The notes beneath the pieces were generated by a model that ran no database searches, was not told the origin of the DNA, and was given only the letters and a program-made list of their open reading frames with translations. From the NCBI RefSeq assembly GCF_003443655.1, contig NZ_CP031941.1, forward strand, positions 3,470,501-3,534,500: a stretch of DNA of 64,000 bases, read 5' to 3'. Every line of letters starts with the position of its first letter. Positions within the stretch are counted from its first letter, which is position 1. Positions 26,292 to 36,347 of the stretch are shown in pieces. The stretch comes from Nostoc sphaeroides. Its GTDB lineage: Bacteria > Cyanobacteriota > Cyanobacteriia > Cyanobacteriales > Nostocaceae. A program made the translations under genes and the position numbers.

Positions 26292-28520
26292 CTACTTTTC
26301 CACAGCTTGCCGCAGAGCTAATTGCTGTTGTTTGATATAAGGTACGTAATTACTACTAGAGTCTGATACCCCATTAGCTACAACCCCAATCAGATTTAAC
26401 TTACTCAGCATGGCTGTAGCTTGACTAAGCTGACTTCGCGTCACAATCCCAATGCTTGCCACCATAACCACGCTACGACAAGATGATGCGGTGAGCATAG
26501 CATCCACCAAGCCGAGAACTGGGGGAGCATCTATGAGTACCAAATCATAGCTTTCCTCAAATGCTGCCATTAATTCTATCATCCGAGGGGAACTCAACAG
26601 ATTAGCTGGATCAGCAGGTCTGGGGCCAGCGGTCAAAATATCGATGTAGGCGGAACCTGAGTATTGAAGACTAATCTGGTTGGGTAGAGTTGCATCACTC
26701 GCCAATAAAGTTGAAAGCCCCTGTTCATTAGGAAGATTCAGTTGTTCGTGCAGACTGGGATCGCGTAAATTGGCATCAATCAGCAGTACCCTTTTATGTA
26801 AACGGGCAGCACTCATCGCCAAACCCAACGCCAAAGCCGACTTACCCTCATCAGCTAAAGCTGAGGTAATCATCAAAGATTTCAGGTTAGCAACAGTATT
26901 TAAAAGTTCAATGTTTTTGTAAATCAGATCCAGCGATTCCCAACGCGGTGGAGATTGCAATACCTGAATTGTCCAGGGCGCGAGAACTTCTGGCTTACCA
27001 AAAGGCAATTTGATCATTGATTCTTTGGGTTTGGCTGGCGGTAATTTGGGAGTTGTTCCCAACAACGGCATAGCCATTTGCTTCTCCAACTCAGCAGTAG
27101 TGTGAACTGCATCATCAGCCGATTCTCGAATAAAGGCAGCAATGCCTCCTAACATAAACCCAACCACAGCACCTAACAGCAAGTTCTGTTGGAGATTGGG
27201 GCCTAATTGTCCGCCTTTTTGAGGTTCTTCCACAACTTCCCAATTAAATCCACCCTTGGAAAGTTCTTGCCGCAATTGCTGTTCTGCTCTTAAAAGTTGC
27301 TCTAACCTTTCACGGCTAAATTGCAACTGCGGTAACATCCGATTGTAATAAGCTAAAAGAGGCGGGAAGCGTTTGATTTCAAAACGCAACTCGTTTTCTT
27401 TTTGGGCTAAAGTTTGATCGCGAGCAGTTAAAGCAACTATAGTTGTCTGCGTTTCTACTAACTGACCAGCTAGGCTGAGATCAATTTGGCCAAGCTGTCC
27501 TTTTTCGAGAAGAGAGTCTCCATTCGTGAATGCACCAGCAGACTTTTCGCCTAAAGTTCTTCCTACCTCTTGTTGCAATAATTCCTTCTGGCTTTGAAGC
27601 TGTTCTTTGAGCTTTTGCACACTCGGAGTTTGATCTGTAAAACGTAAGCGTTCCTGTGCTAGTGCCAGTTCGCTTTTTTGAATTTCGTTCAGTAAACCTT
27701 GATAGCGAGTAGATTGACTCAGACGAGAAGCAACTAGAGCATTTTGGGGAGAACGGTTAAGTTGTTCTTCCAAAGATTTTTGGCGTGCTAATGCTTCGCC
27801 ATATTGGGCACGAGTTGTCTGTCTTTCTTGGGCAATATTATTTAAAGCTGTCTCAATCGCTTTGGCTTGTGACTCTGGATCAATTAAGTTCTGATTTCTG
27901 CGGAACCTTTGTAAATTTGTCTCAGCCGCGTTTACTTCTTCACTGGCTTTACTTAACTGTTCCCTGATAATTTGCAGACCTTTTTGTAACCGCGAATTCT
28001 GTTGTTGTTTGTTATATTCCACATAAACTTGTCGAATTGCGCCCAGAACTTTTTGTGTTTTTTCTGGATCTCCAGCAGTATATTCTACTTGAAATATTTT
28101 AGTAGCGACATTATCTTCTTTGCTCCTTAATTGAGTTAAGACTAAGGAAGCTTTAATTTCACCTGAACTTATATCTGGATAATCAGACTGAAGTTTATCA
28201 ACTGCTTTTTGGATGAGTCCTGAACTCTGCATTAAGTTAAGCTGGGTTGCAGTATCGATGACCACATTAGAGTCGGTAAATTGGTTGTCTACCCCCGCTC
28301 CTTCTTTTTTACCTTGATAGTTTGGTTCTACTAGCAGTTGCATGGAACTTTTATAAGTAGGTTTGGTTTTAAAAGTTACCATGCCTGCAATAGCAATAGA
28401 AGTAATTAATACTGCTAGAAACCAAGGAAATCTTCGCACAAATACGGCAAACAATTGTCCATAGCTTGGTTCAGTTTCAGAAGCTGGAGTTATCTGAGGA
28501 TTTAGACTAGTTTGAACCAC
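26292..28520 (-). CDS. Wzc-like polysaccharide co-polymerase / BY-kinase-type protein
   Basis: 742 residues. Transmembrane helix 1 (about 33-50), a long periplasmic Wzz domain with coiled coil (about 170-420), helix 2 (about 446-465), then a cytoplasmic P-loop domain: Walker A SALADEGKSA (553-562, Lys560), Walker A' LLIDANLRDP (579-588), Walker B VLIDAPP (661-667). It would control chain length of the exported polysaccharide, with phosphorylation state as switch. Two details are unusual: the second Asp of Walker A' (DxDxR) is Asn584, and the C-terminal tyrosine cluster is reduced to Tyr725 and Tyr728. It starts with GTG. A gene of this type is part of the Anabaena HEP island. Confidence 0.85.
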   Translation of the reverse strand: MVQTSLNPQITPASETEPSYGQLFAVFVRRFPWFLAVLITSIAIAGMVTFKTKPTYKSSMQLLVEPNYQGKKEGAGVDNQFTDSNVVIDTATQLNLMQSSGLIQKAVDKLQSDYPDISSGEIKASLVLTQLRSKEDNVATKIFQVEYTAGDPEKTQKVLGAIRQVYVEYNKQQQNSRLQKGLQIIREQLSKASEEVNAAETNLQRFRRNQNLIDPESQAKAIETALNNIAQERQTTRAQYGEALARQKSLEEQLNRSPQNALVASRLSQSTRYQGLLNEIQKSELALAQERLRFTDQTPSVQKLKEQLQSQKELLQQEVGRTLGEKSAGAFTNGDSLLEKGQLGQIDLSLAGQLVETQTTIVALTARDQTLAQKENELRFEIKRFPPLLAYYNRMLPQLQFSRERLEQLLRAEQQLRQELSKGGFNWEVVEEPQKGGQLGPNLQQNLLLGAVVGFMLGGIAAFIRESADDAVHTTAELEKQMAMPLLGTTPKLPPAKPKESMIKLPFGKPEVLAPWTIQVLQSPPRWESLDLIYKNIELLNTVANLKSLMITSALADEGKSALALGLAMSAARLHKRVLLIDANLRDPSLHEQLNLPNEQGLSTLLASDATLPNQISLQYSGSAYIDILTAGPRPADPANLLSSPRMIELMAAFEESYDLVLIDAPPVLGLVDAMLTASSCRSVVMVASIGIVTRSQLSQATAMLSKLNLIGVVANGVSDSSSNYVPYIKQQQLALRQAVEK

Positions 28521-28836
28521 TTTTATTATCCTTGTCTTCGAGACTTACGCTAAGAGATTCTCCGAAGAATACCTATTCTTTTTTTTACGAACCGCCAAGG
28601 ACGCCAAGGACGCCAAGAAGGAGAGAGAAAAATAAATAGGTAATCTTATAGGGGGAAGAGATTACGAAATAAAACTGCAACGCCAGAGCCATTATTCATT
28701 GAGATACCACGTCTATAAAGAACATGGTTTGAATTATTAGTCTGATATCAGAAAGTTCTTTTGCCCACTTTTAAAGTGAGGTATGTACCAAAAAACAATA
28801 ACTAATGACCAATGACTAATGACTAATGACTAATGA
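28521..28836. repeat. Intergenic repeats including a heptamer array
   Basis: Contains a tandem GACGCCAAG / GCCAAGGAC stretch (about 28591-28618), the complement of the CCTTTGCGTCCTTTGCGG motif found at 19550 and 33355. It also holds, from about 28798 to 28851, an array of TGACTAA/TGACCAA heptamers that continues into the end of the next gene. Confidence 0.7.
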
Positions 28837-29943
28837 CTAATGACCAATGAATAATTGATGCACACCACAAGCTTGGTTAATGATTTGCTCAACTTTCCCA
28901 AAGAAGGCATTCTCGGAAAAGTTTGCTACTGCATGATTACGGATGCGATCGTAATCCCAAGAGATGCCATTGGCTTCTAGTAATGCAATTTGTAGAGATT
29001 CGGGTGTTTGCCTTTTGAAAAAGACTCCGGTTTCACCTGGTATTTGGGTATCTAATACTCCACCTGCACCATAGGCGATGACTGGTGTGCCACTAGCATT
29101 AGCCTCTACTGGAACTAATCCGTAGTCTTCTAAGGCTGCGACAATAATAGACTTGGCTTTGGAAAACAAGTCTTTGCGGGTTCTATCACTTACGTGTCCC
29201 AAGAACTCAATATTTTTTAATGCTTTGGATTTTAACCGTGCAAGTTCTGGCCCATCACCTGATATTAATAAGCGCCATCCCAGCCAATTAAAAGCTTCAA
29301 CTATTATATCAAGGCGCTTATAGCTAATCATCCGGGCTGAGGCCAGATAATATTCTTCTTTTATATCGGAAAAAAGAAATTTACTAGTATCAATTGGATA
29401 GTTTACCATCATTGCCTTTTTGCCATAAATACTTTCAATACGGCGGGCAACAACACTAGAATTAGCAATGTAAAGGTCAGGTTCCTGTGCATATTTCAGG
29501 TCTACCTTTCTCATTACTTGAAATATTTGTTCGATTAAAGGAGCAAAATATCTATAGTCTCCGTACTCTCTTAAATAGGTTGCTGTATCCCATAAGAAAC
29601 GGGTGACATTATGGCAAAAACAAATGTGGCGGGCATTGGGATTTTTTCGCACAGCTTTAGCAAAGCTGGTGCTACTGCTAATAATTAAATCGTAGTCTTG
29701 CAGATCCAAGGCACGAAAGGCAGGAAAATATAGAGGAGCCATTGACCTAAAATATTTTGCTGCACCGGGAATCTTTTGTAAAAAGGTTGTGTTGACTATG
29801 CGATCGCCTAGATCAATAGTTTTTTCTGGATCGTACAGAGATGTGAAAATATCTGCTTCGGGATAACGCTTACAAAGCAGTTCAAACACACGCTCTGCCC
29901 CACCTCGCTGGGTTAAATAATCATGGACTAGAGCAATTTTCAT
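28837..29943 (-). CDS. Glycosyltransferase family 4
   Basis: 368 residues, GT-B fold. The N terminus is MKIALVHDYLTQRGGAERVFELL, with the diagnostic GGAERV loop. The donor half has ARMISYKRLDIIVEAFN and ISGDGPELARL, and an altered E-x7-E region EDYGLVPVEANASGTPVIAYG. It is the counterpart of the GT4 gene next to the Wzc gene in the Anabaena HEP island. The last five residues (FIGH and stop) are encoded by heptamer repeats. It is separated by about 300 bp from the upstream oxidoreductase gene. Confidence 0.85.
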   Translation of the reverse strand: MKIALVHDYLTQRGGAERVFELLCKRYPEADIFTSLYDPEKTIDLGDRIVNTTFLQKIPGAAKYFRSMAPLYFPAFRALDLQDYDLIISSSTSFAKAVRKNPNARHICFCHNVTRFLWDTATYLREYGDYRYFAPLIEQIFQVMRKVDLKYAQEPDLYIANSSVVARRIESIYGKKAMMVNYPIDTSKFLFSDIKEEYYLASARMISYKRLDIIVEAFNWLGWRLLISGDGPELARLKSKALKNIEFLGHVSDRTRKDLFSKAKSIIVAALEDYGLVPVEANASGTPVIAYGAGGVLDTQIPGETGVFFKRQTPESLQIALLEANGISWDYDRIRNHAVANFSENAFFGKVEQIINQACGVHQLFIGH

Positions 29944-30247
29944 GAATTTGACCTAAAGTTTCGATCGGGTTTGTTTCAACGCTCCCCAGCAAGTTATTAT
30001 CAACAACTTTAGTGTCCCGCAGTATAGCTTCTTATCCTCTTCACGAAATTCTTGTGACAAATATGTTGGTAGGGGCCTCGGAGATCCCCCCAACCCCCCT
30101 TAAAAAGGGGGGCTTTTTTCTTCTTTTTACCCCCTTTTTTAAGGGGATCGCCGCAGGCGGGGGGATCTTATCCGAAACGTATTAGGGGCGTACAGCTGTA
30201 CACCCCTACAGCCAATTGATTTGTTGCGAATATTTTTGGAACCGATA
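29944..30247. repeat. Intergenic C/G-rich palindromic repeat
   Basis: Around 30078-30170 lies GATCCCCCCAACCCCCCTTAA..AAGGGGATCGCC..GGGGGGATC, a dispersed palindromic repeat. It is followed by the CAATAC-family-like end CTTATCCGAAACGTATT. No gene is seen. Confidence 0.65.
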
Positions 30248-31561
30248 TTACCCAACTGCTGCTAAGATTTTTTCTGAGGCGAAATAATTGTTTTGCTCAG
30301 TTCTTAGTTGGTCGCAGAGTCTGCCTTCAGGTAATTCTACATCCTCATAAGTGAGAACTTGATCCTTAGAAATATCTCGTTTGAGGCGACATCCTTCAGC
30401 TAAACCAATTGGTAGAAGATTTTGCTGTTGAACGATATTAGAATTTTCACATTGTCCGTAGGTCATGTAGTAACCGATGCCATCTAAGGTTTCTCCTGCT
30501 TTCAGGTCGATTTTAGCAGTGGTGACAACATCTACTAGCGGGCCTGCTAATGGAGACATAACCGCATCACCGAATAGGACAGCCCGCGCTACGGACAAGG
30601 GAACTTCAAAATGACAGAGGTGATAAGGAGTATAGAAGCTGTAAAGTGGGCCTTCGCCTAATTTGTATAAGTTGAGATAGTGCTGTTGCTTGGGGTCGTC
30701 GTGTGTGGCAAATACATATACGCCTGGGCCAGGTTTTGCTCCAACTACATAATCGACAATGCCGCCCAGTTCTTTGAGTTGTTCAATATCATATAGCTGG
30801 GTCATTTCATCGACATAACCGTTGAAGTCATATCCCAACATTCCCCGTTGAGCGACTTTCATCCCTGTGGCATTGGCAACGATCGCTTGCTCAAAGGAAA
30901 TTTTGGTTCCGTCTGCGAAGCTAGCCACCATGTGGGGCTTTTGACCCCAACGTTTAGCAAATCCTTCCTGGGTGGTGGGATTGCGATAGGGGTCTTGGAG
31001 TCCTTTAATGTTACCGCACAATAAGGGAGTTAGACCAATGCTTTTGACAAAGCGGTAGAGGTTCATTTGCACCCCTGGCTGATCGCCATCACAGGCGCTG
31101 AGAATCACACCTGCTTTGTCAGCATAGACTTTCAGGATGGGGCCAATGGTGCCGTCGAGTTCGGCATTCATCATGATCACATGCTTGCAATGGGCGATCG
31201 CTTCCATAACGATGTGAGCGCCAAATTCCACTGCACCTGTGACTTCGATTAATGCATCGATGCCCTCGGCCCGACACAGTAACTTAGCGTCTTCTGTGAC
31301 TGCATATTTACCGTTAGCGATCGCATCTTCTAATTCGCTGACAGTTGCAACAACTTGAATATCTTCAATTCCTGCTTCCGAATAAGCTTGTTTAGCTGCA
31401 TCAATCTGGCGATTGGAGATAGCAACTAACTCCATTCCTGGCACTGAATTGACAATTTGGTTGGCAATTCCTCGACCCATAAAACCAGCACCAATCATTC
31501 CCACCTTGATAGGATTTCCTGCTGCTGCACGGGCTTGTAAGGCGCGATCGATAATAATCAT
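30248..31561 (-). CDS. NAD(P)-dependent oxidoreductase with C-terminal SAF domain
   Basis: 437 residues. The Rossmann loop GMIGAGFMGRGIANQI lies near residues 21-36, followed by a homoserine-dehydrogenase-like middle (INVLSACDGDQPGVQMNLYR-type region) and a C-terminal SAF/antifreeze-like domain (about 360-437). This family occurs repeatedly in cell-surface polysaccharide clusters next to rfbF and C-methyltransferases and is thought to oxidise or reduce a nucleotide-sugar-derived carbon chain. The exact reaction is not established. AAGGAG just upstream of the ATG supports the start. An equivalent gene is present in the Anabaena HEP island. Confidence 0.75.
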   Translation of the reverse strand: MIIIDRALQARAAAGNPIKVGMIGAGFMGRGIANQIVNSVPGMELVAISNRQIDAAKQAYSEAGIEDIQVVATVSELEDAIANGKYAVTEDAKLLCRAEGIDALIEVTGAVEFGAHIVMEAIAHCKHVIMMNAELDGTIGPILKVYADKAGVILSACDGDQPGVQMNLYRFVKSIGLTPLLCGNIKGLQDPYRNPTTQEGFAKRWGQKPHMVASFADGTKISFEQAIVANATGMKVAQRGMLGYDFNGYVDEMTQLYDIEQLKELGGIVDYVVGAKPGPGVYVFATHDDPKQQHYLNLYKLGEGPLYSFYTPYHLCHFEVPLSVARAVLFGDAVMSPLAGPLVDVVTTAKIDLKAGETLDGIGYYMTYGQCENSNIVQQQNLLPIGLAEGCRLKRDISKDQVLTYEDVELPEGRLCDQLRTEQNNYFASEKILAAVG

Positions 31562-31670
31562 GAACTAAACTCCTTTTTGGAACTGTTGGTTGTGATACAA
31601 ATTCTGGATAATTTTGCACTTAATAATTTTTTACGGCTAAATATTAAGTACATTTTCATGGGAATTAAGA

Positions 31671-32915
31671 TTAGCTATGGCTAATAACTGGTTCTTTGCT
31701 AGACGCTATAGAAGCAGTCTGTTTTTTCTGGCTATGATTTTCGATAATTTGCTCCACAACATTTTTGTAAACTTGGGCAAACTTTTCTTTGGTATGATTT
31801 GCTCTTGCATATTCCCAAGCCTGACGAGACATCAGCTTTAGGTCTTCTACAGGCAAATTGGAAATACTTCTAACTTTCGCCTTAATTTCGTCAACAGAAA
31901 GATTATCAAAAATCACACCAAAATCGTGAACATCTACACCAGATTCGTAGCTTAAAATCGGGATTAACCCGGCTTGCAAGCAACTAATTACTGCTCCTGA
32001 CTGTCCTTCAGAAACGGAAGGATAAACAAGCCCTAGACAGTTATTTGTCACCTCTATAAAATCAGAGCTACTAACATCAATCCAACCATAAGTGTGGATG
32101 TTAGGTGTTTCATACAGTTCTTTATAGAAAGCTTGCTCAAATTCTTTGTCACTACTTACCGGGCCACAAATTGTTAAATGGTATTCCGGCATTTGGGCAA
32201 AGGCATCTAAAACTAAATCTAATCCTTTGAGGACTAAAGCACTACCACCAAACCACAGAAAACGCTTTCTTACCGCTTCAAAATCTTTATTGTCGGCATA
32301 AGGATAAAGCACGGGCGAAGAAATTGGGATGCGATACATTGGTTTATTGGCATACTTAAATGTATCAGTTGTGAAATCGTTACCTAACACAATCGCACAA
32401 TCGGCATATTCAATTCCCAAGTTAGGAACTTCAAATCGCTGTGGTTTTAAGGTGATACCTTTGCGCCGTTGTAGTTCTAGAAGTCTGTTGCATTCTGCTG
32501 CATTACGAAACACCATATTCGCAATATCAACGTGGAAAATCTTGATGCAATCCTTATTGAGTTTTGGTGCAAGCGCTTCCATTCGATGACGGATATCAAT
32601 GAAAAATGCGTAATCTTTTTGGGGAACGAATTTATCATTGTGAAATTGGATAACATCAACGTTATAGCCTAAAGTTAAAAAAGTTTGGGCAATTTGCCAA
32701 ACTTCCCAGTACCAAGTATGGTCATTAGGCATTGGCTGACCAGGTTTTAAAAGGAATGGCTCAATCCGATAAGAAAGAAGTACATTCCCCTTAGAAGGCT
32801 GTTTAGGCTTTAGGGAAACAACCTGTAACGTCTTAGCGTAATTGATGCGAGCTTGGACTTTTTTAGAGACAAAAGAGATAGTATTTCCGACACGAGATAG
32901 AAGATTATTTGGCAT
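31671..32915 (-). CDS. Glycosyltransferase (GT4/GT1-like C-terminal domain)
   Basis: 414 residues. The N-terminal about 220 residues are less conserved. The C-terminal half has FLWFGGSALVLKGLDLVLDAFAQ, LTICGPVSSDKEFEQAF and VYPSVSEGQSGAVISCLQAGLIPI, which is the nucleotide-sugar-binding half of GT-B enzymes, with Glu in SEGQSGAV in place of the usual E-x7-E first Glu. It would add a sugar in polysaccharide assembly. The gene lies between the SAF-domain oxidoreductase and rfbC in one transcription direction. Confidence 0.75.
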   Translation of the reverse strand: MPNNLLSRVGNTISFVSKKVQARINYAKTLQVVSLKPKQPSKGNVLLSYRIEPFLLKPGQPMPNDHTWYWEVWQIAQTFLTLGYNVDVIQFHNDKFVPQKDYAFFIDIRHRMEALAPKLNKDCIKIFHVDIANMVFRNAAECNRLLELQRRKGITLKPQRFEVPNLGIEYADCAIVLGNDFTTDTFKYANKPMYRIPISSPVLYPYADNKDFEAVRKRFLWFGGSALVLKGLDLVLDAFAQMPEYHLTICGPVSSDKEFEQAFYKELYETPNIHTYGWIDVSSSDFIEVTNNCLGLVYPSVSEGQSGAVISCLQAGLIPILSYESGVDVHDFGVIFDNLSVDEIKAKVRSISNLPVEDLKLMSRQAWEYARANHTKEKFAQVYKNVVEQIIENHSQKKQTASIASSKEPVISHS

Positions 32916-33453
<538 letters not shown>

Positions 33454-34011
33454 TTATCTGGAAACTGTACCGCCAACAGTCATCATTCTCAACAAAGGCC
33501 AATTTAAATCTTTCTCAGATATTTCAGTCACATCTAGAGGCCAATCAATGGCAAAGAATGGGTCATCATAGCGTAAACCTCTTTCATACCCTGGCGTGTA
33601 AAATTCACCTACTTGATATACGACTTCAGTCTCATCTGTGAGTGCTTGATAGCCGTGAGCAAACATTTCTGGAACATACAAAGCGCGGCGATTTTCTGGG
33701 GTTAGCTCTACACCGATGTGTGATAAAAAGCTAGGAGATTCAGGACGCATATCAATAATTACGTCATAGATTGCGCCTTTAGTACAGCGAATTAATTTTG
33801 TTTCTGCGGCTGGCAGAATTTGATAGTGCATTCCCCGGATAGTGCCTTTTTTATAGTTAAAAGACAGGTTACATTGGGCAACTGTTGGCTTTAATCCGTG
33901 TGCTTCAAATTCTTGAGCGCAGAAAGACCGAGCAAAAAAACCACGGTGGTCTGGCTTTTCTTCTAAATCAATAATGAATGCGTCTTTGAGTGCGGTTTTG
34001 GTAAAAATCAT
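33454..34011 (-). CDS. rfbC: dTDP-4-dehydrorhamnose 3,5-epimerase family (RfbC/RmlC)
   Basis: 185 residues, the standard length of this cupin epimerase. Active-site residues are in place: Arg59 and His62 (TIRGMHYQ), Lys72, His119 (FAHGYQAL), Tyr132 (VVYQVGEFY) and the PGYERGLRYDDP loop. The family epimerises C3/C5 of 4-keto-6-deoxy nucleotide sugars. With rfbF and a C-methyltransferase in the same cluster, the real substrate may be a CDP- rather than dTDP-linked 4-keto sugar. It is one gene of the sugar-nucleotide section of the HEP-type cluster. Confidence 0.9.
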   Translation of the reverse strand: MIFTKTALKDAFIIDLEEKPDHRGFFARSFCAQEFEAHGLKPTVAQCNLSFNYKKGTIRGMHYQILPAAETKLIRCTKGAIYDVIIDMRPESPSFLSHIGVELTPENRRALYVPEMFAHGYQALTDETEVVYQVGEFYTPGYERGLRYDDPFFAIDWPLDVTEISEKDLNWPLLRMMTVGGTVSR

Positions 34012-34213
34012 TTGATTGCTTTGAGATGAATGTTGAGTAAAGAAATTAAACGTTGACGCAGAGGCGCAGTATTTCGACTTCGCTCAATAACCGGGCACAG
34101 AGAGATGAGAGTTTGAGAGATATTTTGTGTCAGGAATCTAGAAATTTCATCGGGTCTTTCTCTTCCTCTGCGCCTCTGCGGTTAATTAAATTAGATATTC
34201 TTCCGGCGCGTTT

Positions 34214-35065
34214 TTAAGTCGAAACTTTAACTGCATCTGATGCAGAACGTAATTCTGCTCTGGGATAAGTATCATCCCAATATTGGGTGCAGAGGTCTGG
34301 TCTTTCAGGAGGATTGGCGGTGTAACACAAGAATAGTGTTGACCGGTCTTCTGTGCGGACTGTGCCGTGATGCAAAGTATTTTTCGTATCTACAAGAATG
34401 ACAGTACCTGCTGGGCCTGGGCAGGATTTCCAAGCTGATTTGGGGATGACTGGTTTTACTTGTTCATCGTCGATACCCATATAACCTGACTTCCAAAGTT
34501 TGTAGTAAAGTTGAAAATAATTCCAACTAAATAAGGAAGTTAAAGAGCGGGGGATGTATTCAAAAGGCCCAGTTTTTTCTTCTACATCATTCAAGTAAAT
34601 AATGATTTTGATAATTCGACGGTCTTCTGCATCGCTATGCCATAATAGCGTCCCAAACTGATGTTTGTTATTGAAATCTTTGCGTAAATGTACACCATGA
34701 AAAGCAACAGGAAGACCAATATAATTTTCGATGATGTTAAGAAGCCTTTTCTCGATTCCCCAAGCATAAAATTCTGGTAAACCTGTAACTGTAGAAATTT
34801 GCGGTAACTTTTCGTCTAGATGGTCGTTGTTGGGATTTTCCATCTGAGACAATTGATGGTAAGCAGCTCTGAGCAGTTCTGAGCTAGAGTTTAACCCTAA
34901 ATCTGCCAGTGTTGTGACGTAAACGCCATCTTTTTTGAGAGTTTTAAGAATTTGGCGATCGCTTCCTTCTAATGCTGGCAAATTTCTGCTATGCTTCCAA
35001 CGGGCTATGTAATATTCAAAGTCAAAAGACAATGTAGCTATTTTGCGTTTAATTACGCTAAACAT
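34214..35065 (-). CDS. Phytanoyl-CoA dioxygenase (PhyH)-like Fe(II)/2-oxoglutarate oxygenase
   Basis: 283 residues, double-stranded beta-helix oxygenase. The metal site HxD is His143/Asp145 (LLWHSDAED), the distal His is 232 or 233 (TLHHGTVR) and the 2-oxoglutarate-binding Arg is probably 241 (DRSTLF). Such enzymes hydroxylate a wide range of small molecules. In a polysaccharide cluster it may modify a sugar or lipid precursor, but nothing in the sequence fixes this. A strong AGGAGGAATT ribosome binding site precedes the ATG at 35065. It sits between a GT2 gene and rfbC. Confidence 0.8.
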   Translation of the reverse strand: MFSVIKRKIATLSFDFEYYIARWKHSRNLPALEGSDRQILKTLKKDGVYVTTLADLGLNSSSELLRAAYHQLSQMENPNNDHLDEKLPQISTVTGLPEFYAWGIEKRLLNIIENYIGLPVAFHGVHLRKDFNNKHQFGTLLWHSDAEDRRIIKIIIYLNDVEEKTGPFEYIPRSLTSLFSWNYFQLYYKLWKSGYMGIDDEQVKPVIPKSAWKSCPGPAGTVILVDTKNTLHHGTVRTEDRSTLFLCYTANPPERPDLCTQYWDDTYPRAELRSASDAVKVST

Positions 35066-35115
35066 GGTGTAAATTCCTCCTATTTTTAATACATATTTGT
35101 GAGCAATTTCATAGC

Positions 35116-36123
35116 TTACGGCTTATAAGTCCGCACTTCTTGAGTCGGTATTTCACTTGATTCTGCTAAAGCAAGTTCTTTAGAAACCATCACGTCAAAA
35201 GCACACAAACTAACTAAAGCCAAAAATGGAACTACTATTTTGATAGCGGACATAGGCCATCTTCTTAAAGCACCTAAGAAAACTTTCAAGTTGACTTCTT
35301 TACCGTTCTGCAAAAGCATCCGTCTACAAAACTGCTTAGAATATCCACTTTTCTCTAATTTCAAAATCACTTCGGGGATGTGTTTGTATTGCATTAACAG
35401 TGCAGATTTTGGTTCTTTCTGCCAATAACTCACACCAACAACACATTCCAAATAAGTCTCTTTAGTGACAATTACCCTACCATTAGCAGCGCAATATCCG
35501 GCTAAATATGCTAAAGATATCCAGTTATTCTCAGCATCAGGCCAATCTTGCAGAGCGCGTTTTACTAGGTCAGTCCGGTAGATTGTAGCAGTCAGAAAAA
35601 TCACTGCGCCAACACTTTTTGAAAAACAATGTTCAAATATAGCTTTACCATCACCATCACCATTTTCACTCTCTATATCAAACCAGCGATTACCAACAAT
35701 TGTTGGTGGGTGGACTGGTTCACCAGTAATTTGGTTCCGTCCAGAAAAGTTGAGGAACAATAATGATAAATCTTCATATTGCTTGAGCTTGCTAATAACA
35801 TAAGCAATGGCTCTATCTTGAATTGGGTCATCATCACCAATTGTCCAAACATATTTGGTTGTTGTAGAATTTAGGCAATACATAATATTTTTTACTACGC
35901 CTAAATTCTTTAAATTTTTATTCGATTTAAATGTAATATTACTAAGTATTTTTTGCCATTTTTGGATCACCTCCTGAGTATTGTCTGTTGAACAATTATC
36001 AGAAACTAAAATTTCACAGTCGTCTTCAAAACCTTTAATAGCTTGAGCTAACCAAGTAAGTTGTTTATCTAGAAGGTGGGCACGATTAAATGTAGGAATG
36101 GCAATAGTCAGCAGTTTATTCAT
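35116..36123 (-). CDS. Glycosyltransferase family 2 with C-terminal hydrophobic segment
   Basis: 335 residues. It starts LLTIAIPTFNRAHLLDKQL and has SDNCSTDNT and the metal site GDDD (DDD 97-99, VWTIGDDDPI). A hydrophobic stretch (about 293-312, AIKIVVPFLALVSLCAFDVM) near the C terminus may hold it at the membrane. It lies 50 bp upstream of the PhyH-like gene and is likely co-transcribed. Donor and acceptor are unknown. Confidence 0.87.
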   Translation of the reverse strand: MNKLLTIAIPTFNRAHLLDKQLTWLAQAIKGFEDDCEILVSDNCSTDNTQEVIQKWQKILSNITFKSNKNLKNLGVVKNIMYCLNSTTTKYVWTIGDDDPIQDRAIAYVISKLKQYEDLSLLFLNFSGRNQITGEPVHPPTIVGNRWFDIESENGDGDGKAIFEHCFSKSVGAVIFLTATIYRTDLVKRALQDWPDAENNWISLAYLAGYCAANGRVIVTKETYLECVVGVSYWQKEPKSALLMQYKHIPEVILKLEKSGYSKQFCRRMLLQNGKEVNLKVFLGALRRWPMSAIKIVVPFLALVSLCAFDVMVSKELALAESSEIPTQEVRTYKP

Positions 36124-36347
36124 ATTAAGCTCTAATTTGTAGTTAAGAAGGTATTAAGCTGCTTCCCAATCTAATTTTTATGGTTCGGCAGCAACAATTT
36201 ATAGTAGATACACCTTTTAATTACTCTTTAGCGATTTCCGAAAAACATCAAAGCATTTTTTTTTAGAAATCACTTCAATATTGCCCACGATCTCAACGCC
36301 AGATAAGTATAGTAATAACAGGCAATTTTTGGGTTTATAAATAGTAA

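Noticed and set aside
30078..30170. Intrinsic terminator of the oxidoreductase gene
   Set aside because: It is a dispersed C/G-rich palindrome, imperfect and 80 bp away; termination there is possible but not supported.
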